Source: Chaetoderma sp. LZ-2023a (lineage: Eukaryota > Mollusca > Caudofoveata > Chaetodermatida > Chaetodermatidae). Taken from it: a DNA stretch of 64,000 bases. Numbering within the stretch: the first letter of the stretch is position 1; each line of letters starts with the position of its first letter. Both the position numbers and the translations under genes were made by a program. This document shows, in pieces, positions 35,105 through 45,363 of the stretch. The notes under the pieces are model-generated. The model was not told where the DNA came from, did no database searches, and saw only the letters and a program-made list of their open reading frames with translations. The stretch covers positions 141,725,278 through 141,789,277 of the forward strand of contig CM067359.1 in the NCBI GenBank assembly GCA_034401795.1. The letters are read 5' to 3'.

Positions 35105-36240
35105 TAGGTGCGTGGTCGATTTTGAGATAATGTCACTTGCATATTTGAATAGTTAATTGCTCATGCCATCAGATCCAGATGCATGCCCATTTTTCAGTGC
35201 TTTAAGTACCTCCTCAACTTCTGCTGTTTTAATTGTTGTTAGTAAGGGGGGGGGGGGTGGTTCCTGAGAACGGGTGCAATGGCTCATCATCATGGTCAGT
35301 GAACTGTTCCTTGAACCATTCTCGAATCGCCTTGCCTTTGCCTTGCTCAGTTCCAATAAAGTGGTCCTTCAGAGTTGTGTACAGTGAGGTGGTGGTGTGT
35401 AATCAGTAACTCTTAGTGCTTGGGCTGCCCGAAACATTTTGTGATAGTCATCCATGGCAGTGATTTTATCTGCTAGGGAGTCTTCTTGTCGAATAGCAAA
35501 ATCTTTTAAGTGTTGGCTAATGTGGCGCAGGGTGCTATTGCGCTCCCGGCGTAGTTTGGTCAGGTTTTTCACTTTGGCCACTTTGATAAATGTGCAGCCG
35601 CTTTCTGCTCTGCTGACAGTTTTACTACTAGTTTTTATGAACACCTATGATGCTGGTAGATGATTTCAGTATTTTGGTTAGGGCTTCATTTGGATCGACC
35701 TTTTGTATGACATTTGAGTGTCAGTGTCACTGATGAGCTTGGGTAGCTTGTAGGTGACTACCCTCTTGCCTGGTATGGTGTTTATACATTAGGTAGGGAT
35801 CGTTCATCTGAAGGCGTATAATGACTGGCTTATGGCCAGAATTGAGGTCTGCCTCCATAGCAACGAGCATTCCAAATTAAGGGGTTTGCTTCTGTCTTGC
35901 ATAGTATGAAGTCTATTTGGTTGACAACAGCTGTTGTAGCCTTAGAACCTTTTGGGGCTTTTGCGATCAGCAATGTGTCCGGTCCGTGTTGTCCGGTGAT
36001 GGCATGGGTGTTTAAACGCTGTTTTGTGGCAAATAGGTCATTGGAACTAAGGAATTCCACCAGTACATCTCCATTGCTGTTGCGTGTGCCCTCCCCATAC
36101 AATTTTTGTCCACAATTCCGAGTTTACCCAGCTTGGAGGGTATTTGACTGATACGAATGATCATCTGCAAAGGATCATGAACATCTAAACCGGTCTGGAA
36201 TGAGGTTACCGGATACAATAGTCACTGATATATTAAGATT
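35105..36240 (-). pseudogene. Decayed LINE, endonuclease and RT start
   Basis: On the minus strand: NSNGDVLVEFLSSNDLFATK then VNQIDFILCK and WNARCYGGRP (35830-36102), matching the late part of an APE-type endonuclease; a linker with KVKNLTKLRRERNSTLRHIS and KITAMDDYHKMFRAAQALRV (35369-35644); and EVEEVLKALKNGHASGSDGM (35153-35356), the first RT motif. Stops and frameshifts divide the pieces. A poly-C/G tract at about 35244-35256 lies within. Confidence 0.75.
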
Positions 36241-36384
36241 TCACCAGAATAGAGACATTTTTCGAACATGAGGAATAAGAGTATGAGACCCAGTATTTAG
36301 AACTGTTTGCATTCAAAGGCACATCATTAAATGTAATGATGGCGTTTCAGTCACATTGATTGTATCAACTGCTCTGAACTTTTC

Positions 36385-37145
36385 ACAAAGCGATCAGTCA
36401 GTAATACTTGCAGCTAAAGGTACAGAGCTTTTCATCATGTCCAGTCACCACTGGAAAGCACATATGGCTTTTACATTTCTGATAGAAGAGAAGAAGGTAA
36501 GCACACATAACAGCGTAGAAATGTAGCCTATCGCATTCAGCAGCTACATGAAGTGATGATCCTGTATTACATGATACTATACAGACTATACTGTTCACAA
36601 ATGCATGACGTTGTTGGGATACTACTTGGTCTACCTTTGGACAAGGAAAACTCAACTGAAGAAGGCTTTGCCTACATGTGACATGCTATAGTACAGTATC
36701 TAGCTCACGATTCATGAATTGGCTGGTGCAGAGAAGACAGCTCGGGACATCGGTAATGCCGGTATCTCCATTTTCTCTACATTTTATGGAGGAAAAGATA
36801 ATGAATCATTTACTTCCTTGAGACACACACGGCATTAAGCAATGGTTGCACCTTGTCAAAAAATTAAGCCTGAGAGATGTCAGCCAACAAAACGAGTGGC
36901 TAGTGACCACAGCCTTCGAGTCCATCTACAAATTATCAAGTTGTAAATGTTCAGAAATGTATTCGTTGCAATAGTAAAATCACTAATAACACCCAGTGTG
37001 CATCAAACCATTTTTCATGCCACAAGTCTGGGTTAAAATGAGGTGCGTATGGGGGTTGCTGTGGCGAAGCATGTTACAACAGGTTCGATACTGGAGTTCA
37101 AGATGAAGATGTTGAATAATATATTAGACTCTTTAATCAGAGATA
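36385..37145 (+). pseudogene. Decayed TE-associated uncharacterised protein with Cys-rich tail
   Basis: Translated across frames on the + strand, landmarks appear in order: MSSHHWKAHMAF (about 36440); CWDTTWSTFGQGK (about 36612-36650), resembling a GCDTTS...GKG motif; ARDIGNAGISIFSTFYGGKD then SFTSLRHTRH (about 36745-36835); IKPERCQPTKR and SLRVHLQIIKL (about 36865-36945); and a cysteine series, C-N-SKITNNTQC-ASNHFSCHKSGLK then GAYGGCCGEACYN (about 36970-37080). I recall this order from a large set of uncharacterised, repeat-like proteins in invertebrate genomes. Several stops and frameshifts mean it is dead. The family link is from memory and inference; the in-order landmarks are seen. Confidence 0.6.
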
Positions 37146-37930
37146 GCAGAGAACATGTGACTATTCTGTATTACATACTCTTCCGATAATGTTTTTCCAA
37201 AGTCATTTGTACATCTTTCGATCTCAATGACATTAGTTATAGTATTTGTTCACTCTCCTAAATACAAATTTGAGGGTAATATTCTTGATAAGAACACCTA
37301 AATAGGTTTTCAATTCTTTATTTTAGTATTTTATCCTCATTCTGTTCATCTTATTAGCATGTCGGATTACAGGCATGCGACACGTGTGTGGCTCCTGAGA
37401 AAATTAGGATTTAGCCTACATACTGGCGGTCATCTTGAATTTTTGCCACATTGCCATTGATAACATTGGTGTTTTCCCCCCAAGTTTCAACAGAATCCGC
37501 TAGCCTACAAGTCCCATTACAGTTGTTGCAACATTAATGCAGTGGTGCCATGTTGGCTTGTGTCGTGTAACTGTTTCAATACAAAGTGTGGCACGCTTCT
37601 GTGGACATGCTCTATTTGTTTGATCACTTATCTACTTTTGATTCCATATTGCTGAGGCATAATCTATGGTGGACATTTTGAATGACGCCATTACTGGCAC
37701 ATAAGACCAATACTAAAAATGTCAACCACCCTAACAGTCATAATAGAGTGCTAGTATACATGTCAATGAGGTGTGTCTGTTTGTATTATAGAAATATCAT
37801 CTATTCATTTTGTAGCCACATTCATCGGCTCTGGCTCGCTGACTACTACAGATATGGGTAAAAACAGAAGTCATTTATGGACTTCGGCTACAACCGAGTC
37901 GAGCGTGTTCGTCTTCACTGAAATCCTCAC
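37146..37930. other. No recognisable feature
   Basis: AT-rich spacer. A short phrase near 37428 (GGCGGTCATCTTGAATTTTT) recalls the R600 repeat. No gene is seen. Confidence 0.5.
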
Positions 37931-38320
37931 TTAGCAATACCCCGCCCATGTCTAGCCAAGCCCCGCCCACGCGGTAAGCGTGTTGGGGTCGAGTTATATA
38001 CTTTGAACCCTGACTTCACAGAATCCCATTTTCAAGGCAACTATATAGGTGAGCTGTTGAATATTTGAAACGAATTGGACTGGGTGGTGTTGCTGCCTAT
38101 GGCAGTAACAGTGCCCAGTCAAATTAGTTTCAAATTAGTTAACAAGTTATTAAGTAGTATTTAAAGACATACAATTCGTACAACTGACGAACTGGTCAAT
38201 ATTCCTGACGGACTTATATACGGCATTCATTATGAATCATGATTGTGGCATCAGCCTACATGTAACATAGTTGTTTATGATGTCATATATTTGACTGACA
38301 GATCGGATTCATCAATTACT
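37930..38320 (-). repeat. FB1 fold-back repeat, reverse copy
   Basis: GC-rich tail read in reverse (CCCGCCCATGTCTAGCCAAG, 37941), then TATATAGGTGAGCTGTTGAA, arms at about 38055-38135 (GACTGGGTGGTG / CAGTCAAATTAGTTTCAAA), ACATACAATTCGTACAAC near 38167 and GATGTCATATATTTGACTGA at the head end. Confidence 0.78.
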
Positions 38321-39170
38321 ATGCAATTCGGTGCTCAAGGTAGATCACATATTGTGTGATCATTCATTATACAATATAAGAGCAGACCAACTTGCCCCGT
38401 ACTTACACATGGCGTGTTCTATTGTAATAAAGATCATGTTTACTAAGTCACTACCGTGTATTGTTGATGAAGAAGTGTGTATCTCTCAATCAGGCGCTCG
38501 TATCTTCATAGTCATCATCATCATCGGGATGTTTGTGATAAATGTGCACGTGTGGCAGATGCTGTCTCTCACGCGCTCACTATCTCTAGCAATCAGCCTG
38601 CTATCATTCGAACCAGCTGTTCTCAATAGTTCCGTTCCGGTGTTAAATAGGACCATTGGTGGGTGGGTGGGTGACCAATGTGGTGGATGGGAGTGTGTAT
38701 TGGATTAACTTAACTTCCTCATCTATAGCCCCCATATCCTTTGTCTGTTGACGTAGAACTCGATATTTAGTGATTTTCCTTTTCTTATGACATGCTGGCT
38801 GCTCTATCTATACTAAGTCTATGGGCTAGGAGGCCCTAGCATAATGTGTAATGTTCTTTTTTTGCTTGTTGCGTGCCCGCTCCAGCGGGCACGCTTCTAT
38901 TTATTGCTGGCTAGAATTACCTATAGGCGCGGACATTTCGCGCGGGGTGGGGGTGGGGGGGGGGGGGTTTGTGGGGCTGTGTCTCGCGAGATCTCCATCG
39001 ATACGAGATCTAATAATTCCCTGCTCGAAGACACGGCTCTATTTTTAGATTGCTGGTTATCTTCATGCACGTGATTCATGGCGAGTTCTCTTATTTGTTC
39101 TGGTCCGACTGTAATAGAGTTTGCGCGGCGATGACCGCTTAATTATTTTAACAAACAGCCAACGGAACTT
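38321..39170. other. Spacer with poly-G tract and short R3 piece
   Basis: An unsupported + frame at 38331-38708 contains a hydrophobic stretch but no recognisable domain. A poly-G run lies at 38947-38967. An R3-like end (CGATACGAGATCTAATAATT, then CTATTTTTAGATTG) occupies about 38985-39060. Confidence 0.5.
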
Positions 39171-39181
39171 ATATGTCCACT

Positions 39182-39412
39182 TTAGCACTCTATCAAACTG
39201 ACCACAAATGGCTTCTTGCGGTGATCGTGAGAAATGTCCATTTGCATTAGCTACTCACCGGAGAACTTGTTTTGAAAGTTTACCACTGGAATGACTGGTT
39301 GGATAACCGATCCTATAATTCCAGTAGTAAATTGCAAAAGAAAAACCACAATGGTCTCTTGGACGGCAATTACACATTGGACATTTTCTATGATAATGGA
39401 TTTTTCTGTATA
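39182..39412. mobile_element. FB2 fold-back MITE, diverged
   Basis: Contains GAGAAATGTCCATTTGCA, TTTACCACTGGAATGACTGG and a partial complementary arm, but the TTAA ends are not preserved. It runs directly into an FB1 head at about 39413. Confidence 0.65.
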
Positions 39413-39620
39413 TGACGTCATAGTTATTTAGGTCAGATGTAGCTGGACGTCACAGTCAAAATGTGTAATGAATGACGTATCTAGCTCCACCAGGAACATT
39501 GAATAGCCAGTCAAGTAAGCGAATTGCACGTCTTTACTATTTAATCAACATGCTGTTGAATATTTTGAAACTAATTTAACTAGACGCTGTTCAAATTGTA
39601 TGTCTTTGCTATTTATTCAA
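39413..39620 (+). repeat. FB1 fold-back repeat, truncated
   Basis: Head TATGACGTCATAG (39413) and GGACGTCACAGTCAAAATGT, then AATTGCACGTCTTTACTATT and a left arm ending near 39590; the right arm is missing and replaced by a partial restart. Confidence 0.7.
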
Positions 39621-39629
39621 CAGTAATTT

Positions 39630-40090
39630 TCTATGATAATGGCTGGGTTCGATCTGTAACTGAAGGATATGACGTCATAATCAATTACTTCATATACAGG
39701 CTGACGTCACAATCCAAAATGTGTAAATGAATGGCGTATCGAGCTCAGTCATGAACATTGAATAGTCCGGCAAGTGTACGAATTGTATGTCTTTACTGTT
39801 TAATCAACATCGTGGTGAATATTTTGAAACTAATTTGACCTGGCGTTGTTGCGGCCAGAGGCAGCAAACCTTTAAAAGCACCCAGTCAAATTAGTTTCAA
39901 AATAGTCATCAGCTTACCTATATATATACGCTGAATAATGAATTCCCAGACATCCAATTTCAAGGTAACTATACAGGTAAGCTGATGATTATTTTGAAAC
40001 AATATATATATATATACATCGATTCCAATACGCAAAAAGGGGTGGAGCTTAGCTAGAAATAGGCGTGGCATACCTAGAAATGGATCTCTC
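39630..40090 (+). repeat. FB1 fold-back repeat
   Basis: Full order: TATGACGTCATAATCAATTA (39670), GCTGACGTCACAATCC, GTACGAATTGTATGTCTTTA (39777), left arm TTTTGAAACTAATTTGAC, right arm CAGTCAAATTAGTTTCAAAA (39885), then a second inverted pair around 39910-40000 and the tail AGCTTAGCTAGAAATAGGCG (40050). Confidence 0.8.
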
Positions 40091-40304
40091 TGTTGAAATT
40101 GTCATGAGCAAATTGAGGATTACATGGCTAATACCACTTGGTAATGCGTGGCCCACACAATATGGACCACTTGTATTAAGAGACCACCCATATTTATAGG
40201 TCGCATATTTTAACAAGGCCAATCATAGATTGTTGCCCTGAATACAATGTACTCGTCCTCTGACGGAGGGAGGATAATTAATACCACTTGCTAATGGACA
40301 TTTT

Positions 40305-40645
40305 CATGTTATCTATCGATCATATTACGTCATATGATGTCATAATCAACGACGTGACGTATAGGATGACGTCATAATCTTGACGTCATGACTGACTCAA
40401 TTCAGTCCGTCTTAAATGCTTAATAGTCCAACACGTTGTACGAATTGTATGTCTTTGCTATTTACAAAACATGCTGGTGAATATTTTGAAACTAATTTGA
40501 CTGGGCGATGTTACTGCCACAAGCAGCAACAGCACCCAGTCAAATTGGTTTGAAAATAGTCAACACCGTACCTGTATAGTCTTCTGGAAATTGATAGTCA
40601 AGAAGTTCAGAGATCCATCGATATCAACACGAGCGCGGTATTAAT
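40305..40645 (+). repeat. FB1 fold-back repeat
   Basis: Head with two TGACGTCA palindromes (about 40371-40391), GTACGAATTGTATGTCTTTG at 40438, long arms AAACTAATTTGACTGGGCGA and its complement around a CAAGCAGCAACAG loop, then TACCTGTATAGTCTTCTGG. Confidence 0.8.
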
Positions 40646-40953
40646 GTATTAATATACCATCCGGATTCAGTGACCGATTGACTAACGTTGGGCCTATGGA
40701 AGTCATTTCAAGCAACCGCCACCAAGATGTGACTTACTTGGGCAGAATTGTGTTTTTCTAACAAAATCCTTTAGAATGTTTAACACCGAAATTTCAATAT
40801 CTCAGATAAAGACAGCTATACGAATATCTTTTTAATACTTTGACTGGTAGCTCACCCACCCTACCCACCTACTTGTTGCTATCATAGACCTGTATTAAGT
40901 ATTGCAACGACAACGACTGGCCATGTAAGCCTATCATCTTCTCGTAATGTATT
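40646..40953. other. No recognisable feature
   Basis: Spacer between an FB1 and an FB2 element; no open frame or repeat is recognised. Confidence 0.5.
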
Positions 40954-40957
40954 TTAA

Positions 40958-41188
40958 CCCTTTCATGAGGAGGCCGCCAAAACCGGCCTCTACAGTGATC
41001 TTGAGGATGTTAATTAGCAGGTCAAGAGATCGTTTTTGAAAATTCACCACTGAAATGACTGGCTCGATGATTGAGCCAGTCATTCCAATAGTAACTCTTC
41101 AAAACAGTCGTCTATTGGCCTGCAAATAGTCACTCAATAACCAAATTTTTTTTCTTCATATTCTTGACTCAATTTAGGTAATGCAGGG
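40958..41188. mobile_element. FB2 fold-back MITE with TTAA flanks
   Basis: TTAA at 40954-40957 and 41189-41192; ends CCCTTTCATGAGG and GTAATGCAGGG; centre GACTGGCTCGATGATTGAGC followed by CAGTCATT forms a long hairpin. 231 bp, matching the other copies. Confidence 0.82.
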
Positions 41189-41394
41189 TTAATAAATTAT
41201 GAGGACGACGATGATGTACCATGTCTGTTTAACCTTTCCCATATTGTATCATAGTATGATTCACATTTGCTGCATTCGAGATAGGGTAAAAATTATAGAC
41301 TTGTTACAGACAGTCTTGAGGCGTACTATGTGCGTGATGAATTTCAAAATAAAAACATGCATAATAATATTGTAGAGGGCGAAAAAGTAGCCAG

Positions 41395-41660
41395 AGTTCG
41401 CTAACAATAATGGATCCATCTAAAAATAAAGACTTGGCTTCTTCGTACGTTATCACAACGACTAGACTGTTAGACAGACTCAACTTCGGATACCAGACAG
41501 ACCGGGACCCAGTCTATCTCCGTAGCAGACTGTAAAAGCAACACTGGATCGCGAAATCGCTACGTCAATGGCTACTCAATAGGCCCCTACATATGCGATA
41601 CATTTCTCGATCTCGTATCGAAAGAGAACTCGCGGGATACGAATGAATAATGGATGTGTG
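41395..41660 (-). repeat. R3 dispersed repeat, reverse copy
   Basis: Reverse complement of blocks at 32485-33010: AATGGCTACTCAATAGG, TTTCTCGATCTCGTATCGAA and AAAAATAAAGACTTGGCTTC. Roughly half the length of the other copy. Confidence 0.6.
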
Positions 41661-41865
41661 ATTATCAGTAGTATCCTTTTGTCTTTAATCCATCCGTGGG
41701 AATAAATCCATGTAGGGCCAATGCAATTATGTAGCAGTATTTATAGACTGCCAATGTTCCAAATTTCCAGTCAAAACTGCTGTCAATAATATTGTAGCAG
41801 ATTGTTGAATACAGAAATCAGCAGAAAGTGTAGGCCTATGCATGTGCTAAGTTAAGAAGGTCTAC

Positions 41866-42370
41866 AGGAAATTCGGCCACAGAATTTCAACCATATAGTT
41901 AGATAGGTATATCAATACGCTAGTGAATTAATGGATTGAGGTTAAAAAAGATTTTACCATGAAGTAATATTGTAGTGCACAATTTCATACCGAAAATTTG
42001 CTAAATCTCCGGTGATTCACAGTTTTCAGTGCCCTATTGTCTGTGGTATGTTTAGCCCCATAATTTCACCTACATAGACGTGAGCCTTAATATACTAGGT
42101 ATATTCCGAATCTAACAAATTCTAGATGAAATAATTTTATTAGGCAAAAATTGGCTTAAATGTTGGGGTTTTCGTACTTTTCGGTTCCCTACTGTCTGTA
42201 TGTAATATGGTCGGCTCCAGAACTTCGCTCACATAGACGTAGAGGGATTTGAATACGATAGTTATATTGGGAATTGAAAAAAAATTCGACCATGAAGTAA
42301 TTTAGTAGTATACGATTTCATCGCGTAAATTCGTTTCAATTTTGGCAGATCTGCGGGTTTTCATTGCTCT
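41866..42370 (+). repeat. R165 satellite array, block 1
   Basis: Degenerate units of about 150-185 bp. Each has a variant of CAGAATTTCACCCATATGG, TTAGATAGGTATATGAATAC, ATTCTACCATGAAGTAATTT and a closing TTTTCAGTGCCCTATTGTCT. Three units are seen before a LINE fragment breaks the array. Confidence 0.75.
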
Positions 42371-42571
42371 CAGTTTCAGTTTTCTTTATTCACCCAGGCC
42401 ATTTACACAGCATATGGGGTACACACTATTATTATAGATATTTATACTATGGCGGTAGTTATTATTATTATTATTATTATTTTATGATTAGCTGCTGCCG
42501 TTGCGTATTTGAAATATTTAGTTTTGACATCTTTTTCTTTGTCGTTGTCAACATCTTTGTTCTTGTCGATT

Positions 42572-42608
<37 letters not shown>

Positions 42609-43540
42609 GTTGGTGGTGGTGGTGGTTGTGGTGGTGATGAGTGTAGCATATTGGTGCGGGAGCCGTGGTTGTTGCGTTGGTCGATGTAGAGAGGTGTGTG
42701 TCCGAGGTGCTCCTAATGTCGTAGTTGTCTTTGTCGTTATCGTAGTTGTCGTTATCGTAGTTGTCGTTGTCATTGTTGTTGCTGTTGTCGTTGTTGTTGC
42801 TGCAGTTGTTGTTGTTGTTGTTGTTGTTGTTGTTGCTGTTGTTGTTGTTGTTGTTGTTGTTGTGAAGCGGATCTGTCTTTTTTTCTTTGAGAGCCGCAGA
42901 TATTTACATAACCTATTCAGTATTGGTATGTTACAGATCGCAAACAGGCCTTGAGTTTTCTCTGTTGTGTTCTGCCTTACATAGTAATCAGGTATAAATT
43001 GTGTTCTTTCTTTTGTGTATCTTTCGCAGCAGAAAAGAAAATGTATTTCCGTTTCTACTACGTTACATGTATTACAAAGTCGTTCCTCCCTGTCAATACC
43101 CACCCAGCTTTTAGATTCTATTGCGAGTTGATGGTTCAATGTTCTAAAATGACAAAAGGTTATAGCTTCTCTATAAGGTAATATTTTAAAATAGTCTTCG
43201 AATTCAAATTTTGTTTTTATTTCTTTATAGAACGTTAGCCGTGTTGAATCATTTATGAGTTGTGTCCATTTTTCTACATACTGATGCTCTAAAGCTTGTC
43301 TTGTTCGCTGCACTACCTGTTTTGTGTTTACAGTTTCTGTCAAAAATGTCCGATTGTCCTGTTATTTCTAAAAATGGCTTTCACTTTGTTCATCCATTTA
43401 ACTTGGATTTGGGTTCTTGACATAGAATCCGGACACGTGAAGAAAAGCATTGACGATAATTTCACATAACCGCCATTTACTAACCCGGCCCAAAATCGTA
43501 TCATGCTACATTGAATTTGGATGTCAAGTGGCATTCTTCC
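42371..43540 (-). pseudogene. 5'-truncated LINE: C-terminal ORF2 fragment, microsatellite and 3' tail
   Basis: On the minus strand, 43534-43343 reads MPLDIQIQCSMIRFWAGLVN and WMNKVKAIFRNNRTIG; after a one-step frame change 43343 onward reads FKILPYREAITFCHFRTLNH and ICNTC-type zinc ligands (LCNTCNVVETEIHFLFCC), the conserved region after RT in many invertebrate LINEs. A (GTT)n/(AAC)n tract (about 42570-42860) then replaces the end of the ORF with poly-Thr. The 3' end is AATAAAGAAAACTGAAACTG (near 42371-42392), a LINE-style tail. Both flanks are R165 satellite. Confidence 0.78.
42570..42862. repeat. (GTT)n-type imperfect microsatellite
   Basis: Roughly 290 bp of GTT/GTC/GTG triplets inside the LINE 3' region. 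Long open frames on both strands here (poly-Val and poly-Thr) are by-products of the triplet repeat. Confidence 0.9.
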
Positions 43541-44040
43541 TAGTTCCTACTATTACCTGTCTGCAATAGGTTTGGCCACATAATTTCACCGATATGGTTA
43601 GATAGCGATATGAACACGCTAATGAATCTTGAGTTTTCTACCACGTAGTAATTTCGGAATATTCAATTTTGTAGCCACGGACAGTTGTCAAATGCCAACA
43701 ATTTACTATATTCGGTATCTGTTCTCGATTTGTAATAATTTTTTTAATATATGTATGTATATAACTCAATATGAGCTAGTGCTTTTGCACAATTCTACCA
43801 TCAAGTAATCTTATCGTAGGTAGTTACATATTCGCCGTATGGCCCCATTATAATATGGTTGGTTCACATTCACCACATTCAGATAGGTGTCGGTATGTCC
43901 TGGCATATCGGTCATAATGGGTTCGGCCCCAGAATGTCACCCATATGTTTAGATAGGTATAGGCATACGCTTACTGAGTAGTGAGATTTAAAACTATCTA
44001 CCATGAAATAATTTCGGCTCAAATTTAGGCCGATTCATGG
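43541..44040 (+). repeat. R165 satellite array, block 2
   Basis: Three units resuming after the LINE: GGTTTGGCCACATAATTTCA (43568), GGTTGGTTCACATTCACCAC (43858) and GGTTCGGCCCCAGAATGTCA (43920). Ends where the composite FB1 unit begins. Confidence 0.75.
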
Positions 44041-44865
44041 TTTTCGTTGCACCCAGTCAAATTAGTTTCAAAATAGTCATCAGCTTACCTGTATAGTTAC
44101 CTTGAAATTGGAAGTCTGGGAATTCATTATTCAGCGTATATATAGACATCGATTCCAACACGCAAAAAAGGGATGGAGCTTAGCTAGAAATAGGCGTGGC
44201 ATACCTAGAAATGGATCCCTCTATTGAAATTGGCATGAGCAAATTGAGCATTACAGGGCTAATACCACTTGTTAATGCGTGGTCCACACAATATGGACCA
44301 CTTGTATTAAGAGAGCACCCGTGTTTATACATGTAGGTCACATTTTAACAAGGCCAATCATAGATTGTAGACTCTTGCCATCCCGAACGCACATAGACCC
44401 GAATACAATACACTCATCCTCTGACGGAGCGAGGGTAATTAATACCACTTGCTAATGGGCCTTTTCAGGTTGTCTATCCATCATATTACGTCATATGACG
44501 TCGTAATTAATTAAGTGACGCATAGGATAACGTCATAACAATGACGTCATGACTGACTCGATTTAGTTCATCTTAAATGCTTAATAATCTGACACGTTGT
44601 ACGAATTGTATGTTTTTGTTATTTAATAAAAATGCTGTTGAATATTTTGAAAATAATTTGACTGGCCGCTGTTGCTGTCATAGGCAGCAACAGGAGCCAA
44701 TCAATTTAGTGTCAAAACATTCCATGGCTTACCTGTATAGTTTTCTTGAAATTTATCGTCTAGTAGTTCAGAAATCCATCGATCCCAACTCGAGAGTGGT
44801 ATGGGTGGAGTTTAGCTAGAGATGGGCTAAACTGGAAAGGTTCATTGTATTAATAAACCACCACA
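44041..44865 (+). mobile_element. Composite FB1 unit inserted in the satellite
   Basis: About 0.8 kb nearly matching 39885-40650: the right half of one FB1, an intervening block (CAATATGGACCACTTGTATT, CTCTGACGGAGCGAGGGTAA) and a complete second FB1 (44465-44830). It begins abruptly at ACCCAGTCAAATTAGTTTCA within the hairpin arm and is flanked on both sides by R165 units, so it moved or was copied as one piece. Confidence 0.7.
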
Positions 44866-45363
44866 GTTTTCAGTGCCCTATTGTCTGTAGTAAGTTCAGC
44901 CCCATAATTTACCCCACATAGACTTGAGCTTTAATAAGCTAGTTATATCCCGAATCTAACAAATTCTAGATGAAGTAATTTCAATACGCAAAATTTAGCT
45001 TAAATGATGGTGTATTCGTGATTTTCGGTGCCCTACTTTCCGTAATATGGTCGGTTCCAGAACTTCGCTCACATAGACGTATAGGAGTTTGAATATGCTA
45101 GTTACATTGGGAACTTAAAAGAATTCGAATGTGCAGTATTTTCGTAGTATGCAATTTCATCGCATACATTTGTTCCAATGTTGGCAGATCTGTGGTTTTC
45201 AATACCCTACCGTCTGCAATATGTGTGGCTACATAATTTCACCCATATGGTTAGATAGGGATATGAATACGCTAATGAATCTTGAGATTTCTACCACGTA
45301 GTAATTTCGTAATATTCAATTTAGTGGTCACGGACAGTTGGCAAATGCCAACAGTTTACTATA
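44866..45363 (+). repeat. R165 satellite array, block 3
   Basis: Three units with TTTTCAGTGCCCTATTGTCT (44869), TTTTCGGTGCCCTACTTTCC (45013) and AATACCCTACCGTCTGCAAT (45202). Tc1-B interrupts the array at TA 45362. Confidence 0.75.

Noticed and set aside
36398..36655. 85-codon minus frame rich in Cys
   Set aside because: Antisense of the decayed + strand protein at 36385-37145.
38331..38708. 125-codon + frame with hydrophobic segment
   Set aside because: No recognisable domain, poor context, surrounded by repeats; I could not support it as a gene.
42364..42954. 196-codon + frame with poly-Val
   Set aside because: Antisense shadow of the GTT triplet tract in a LINE 3' end.
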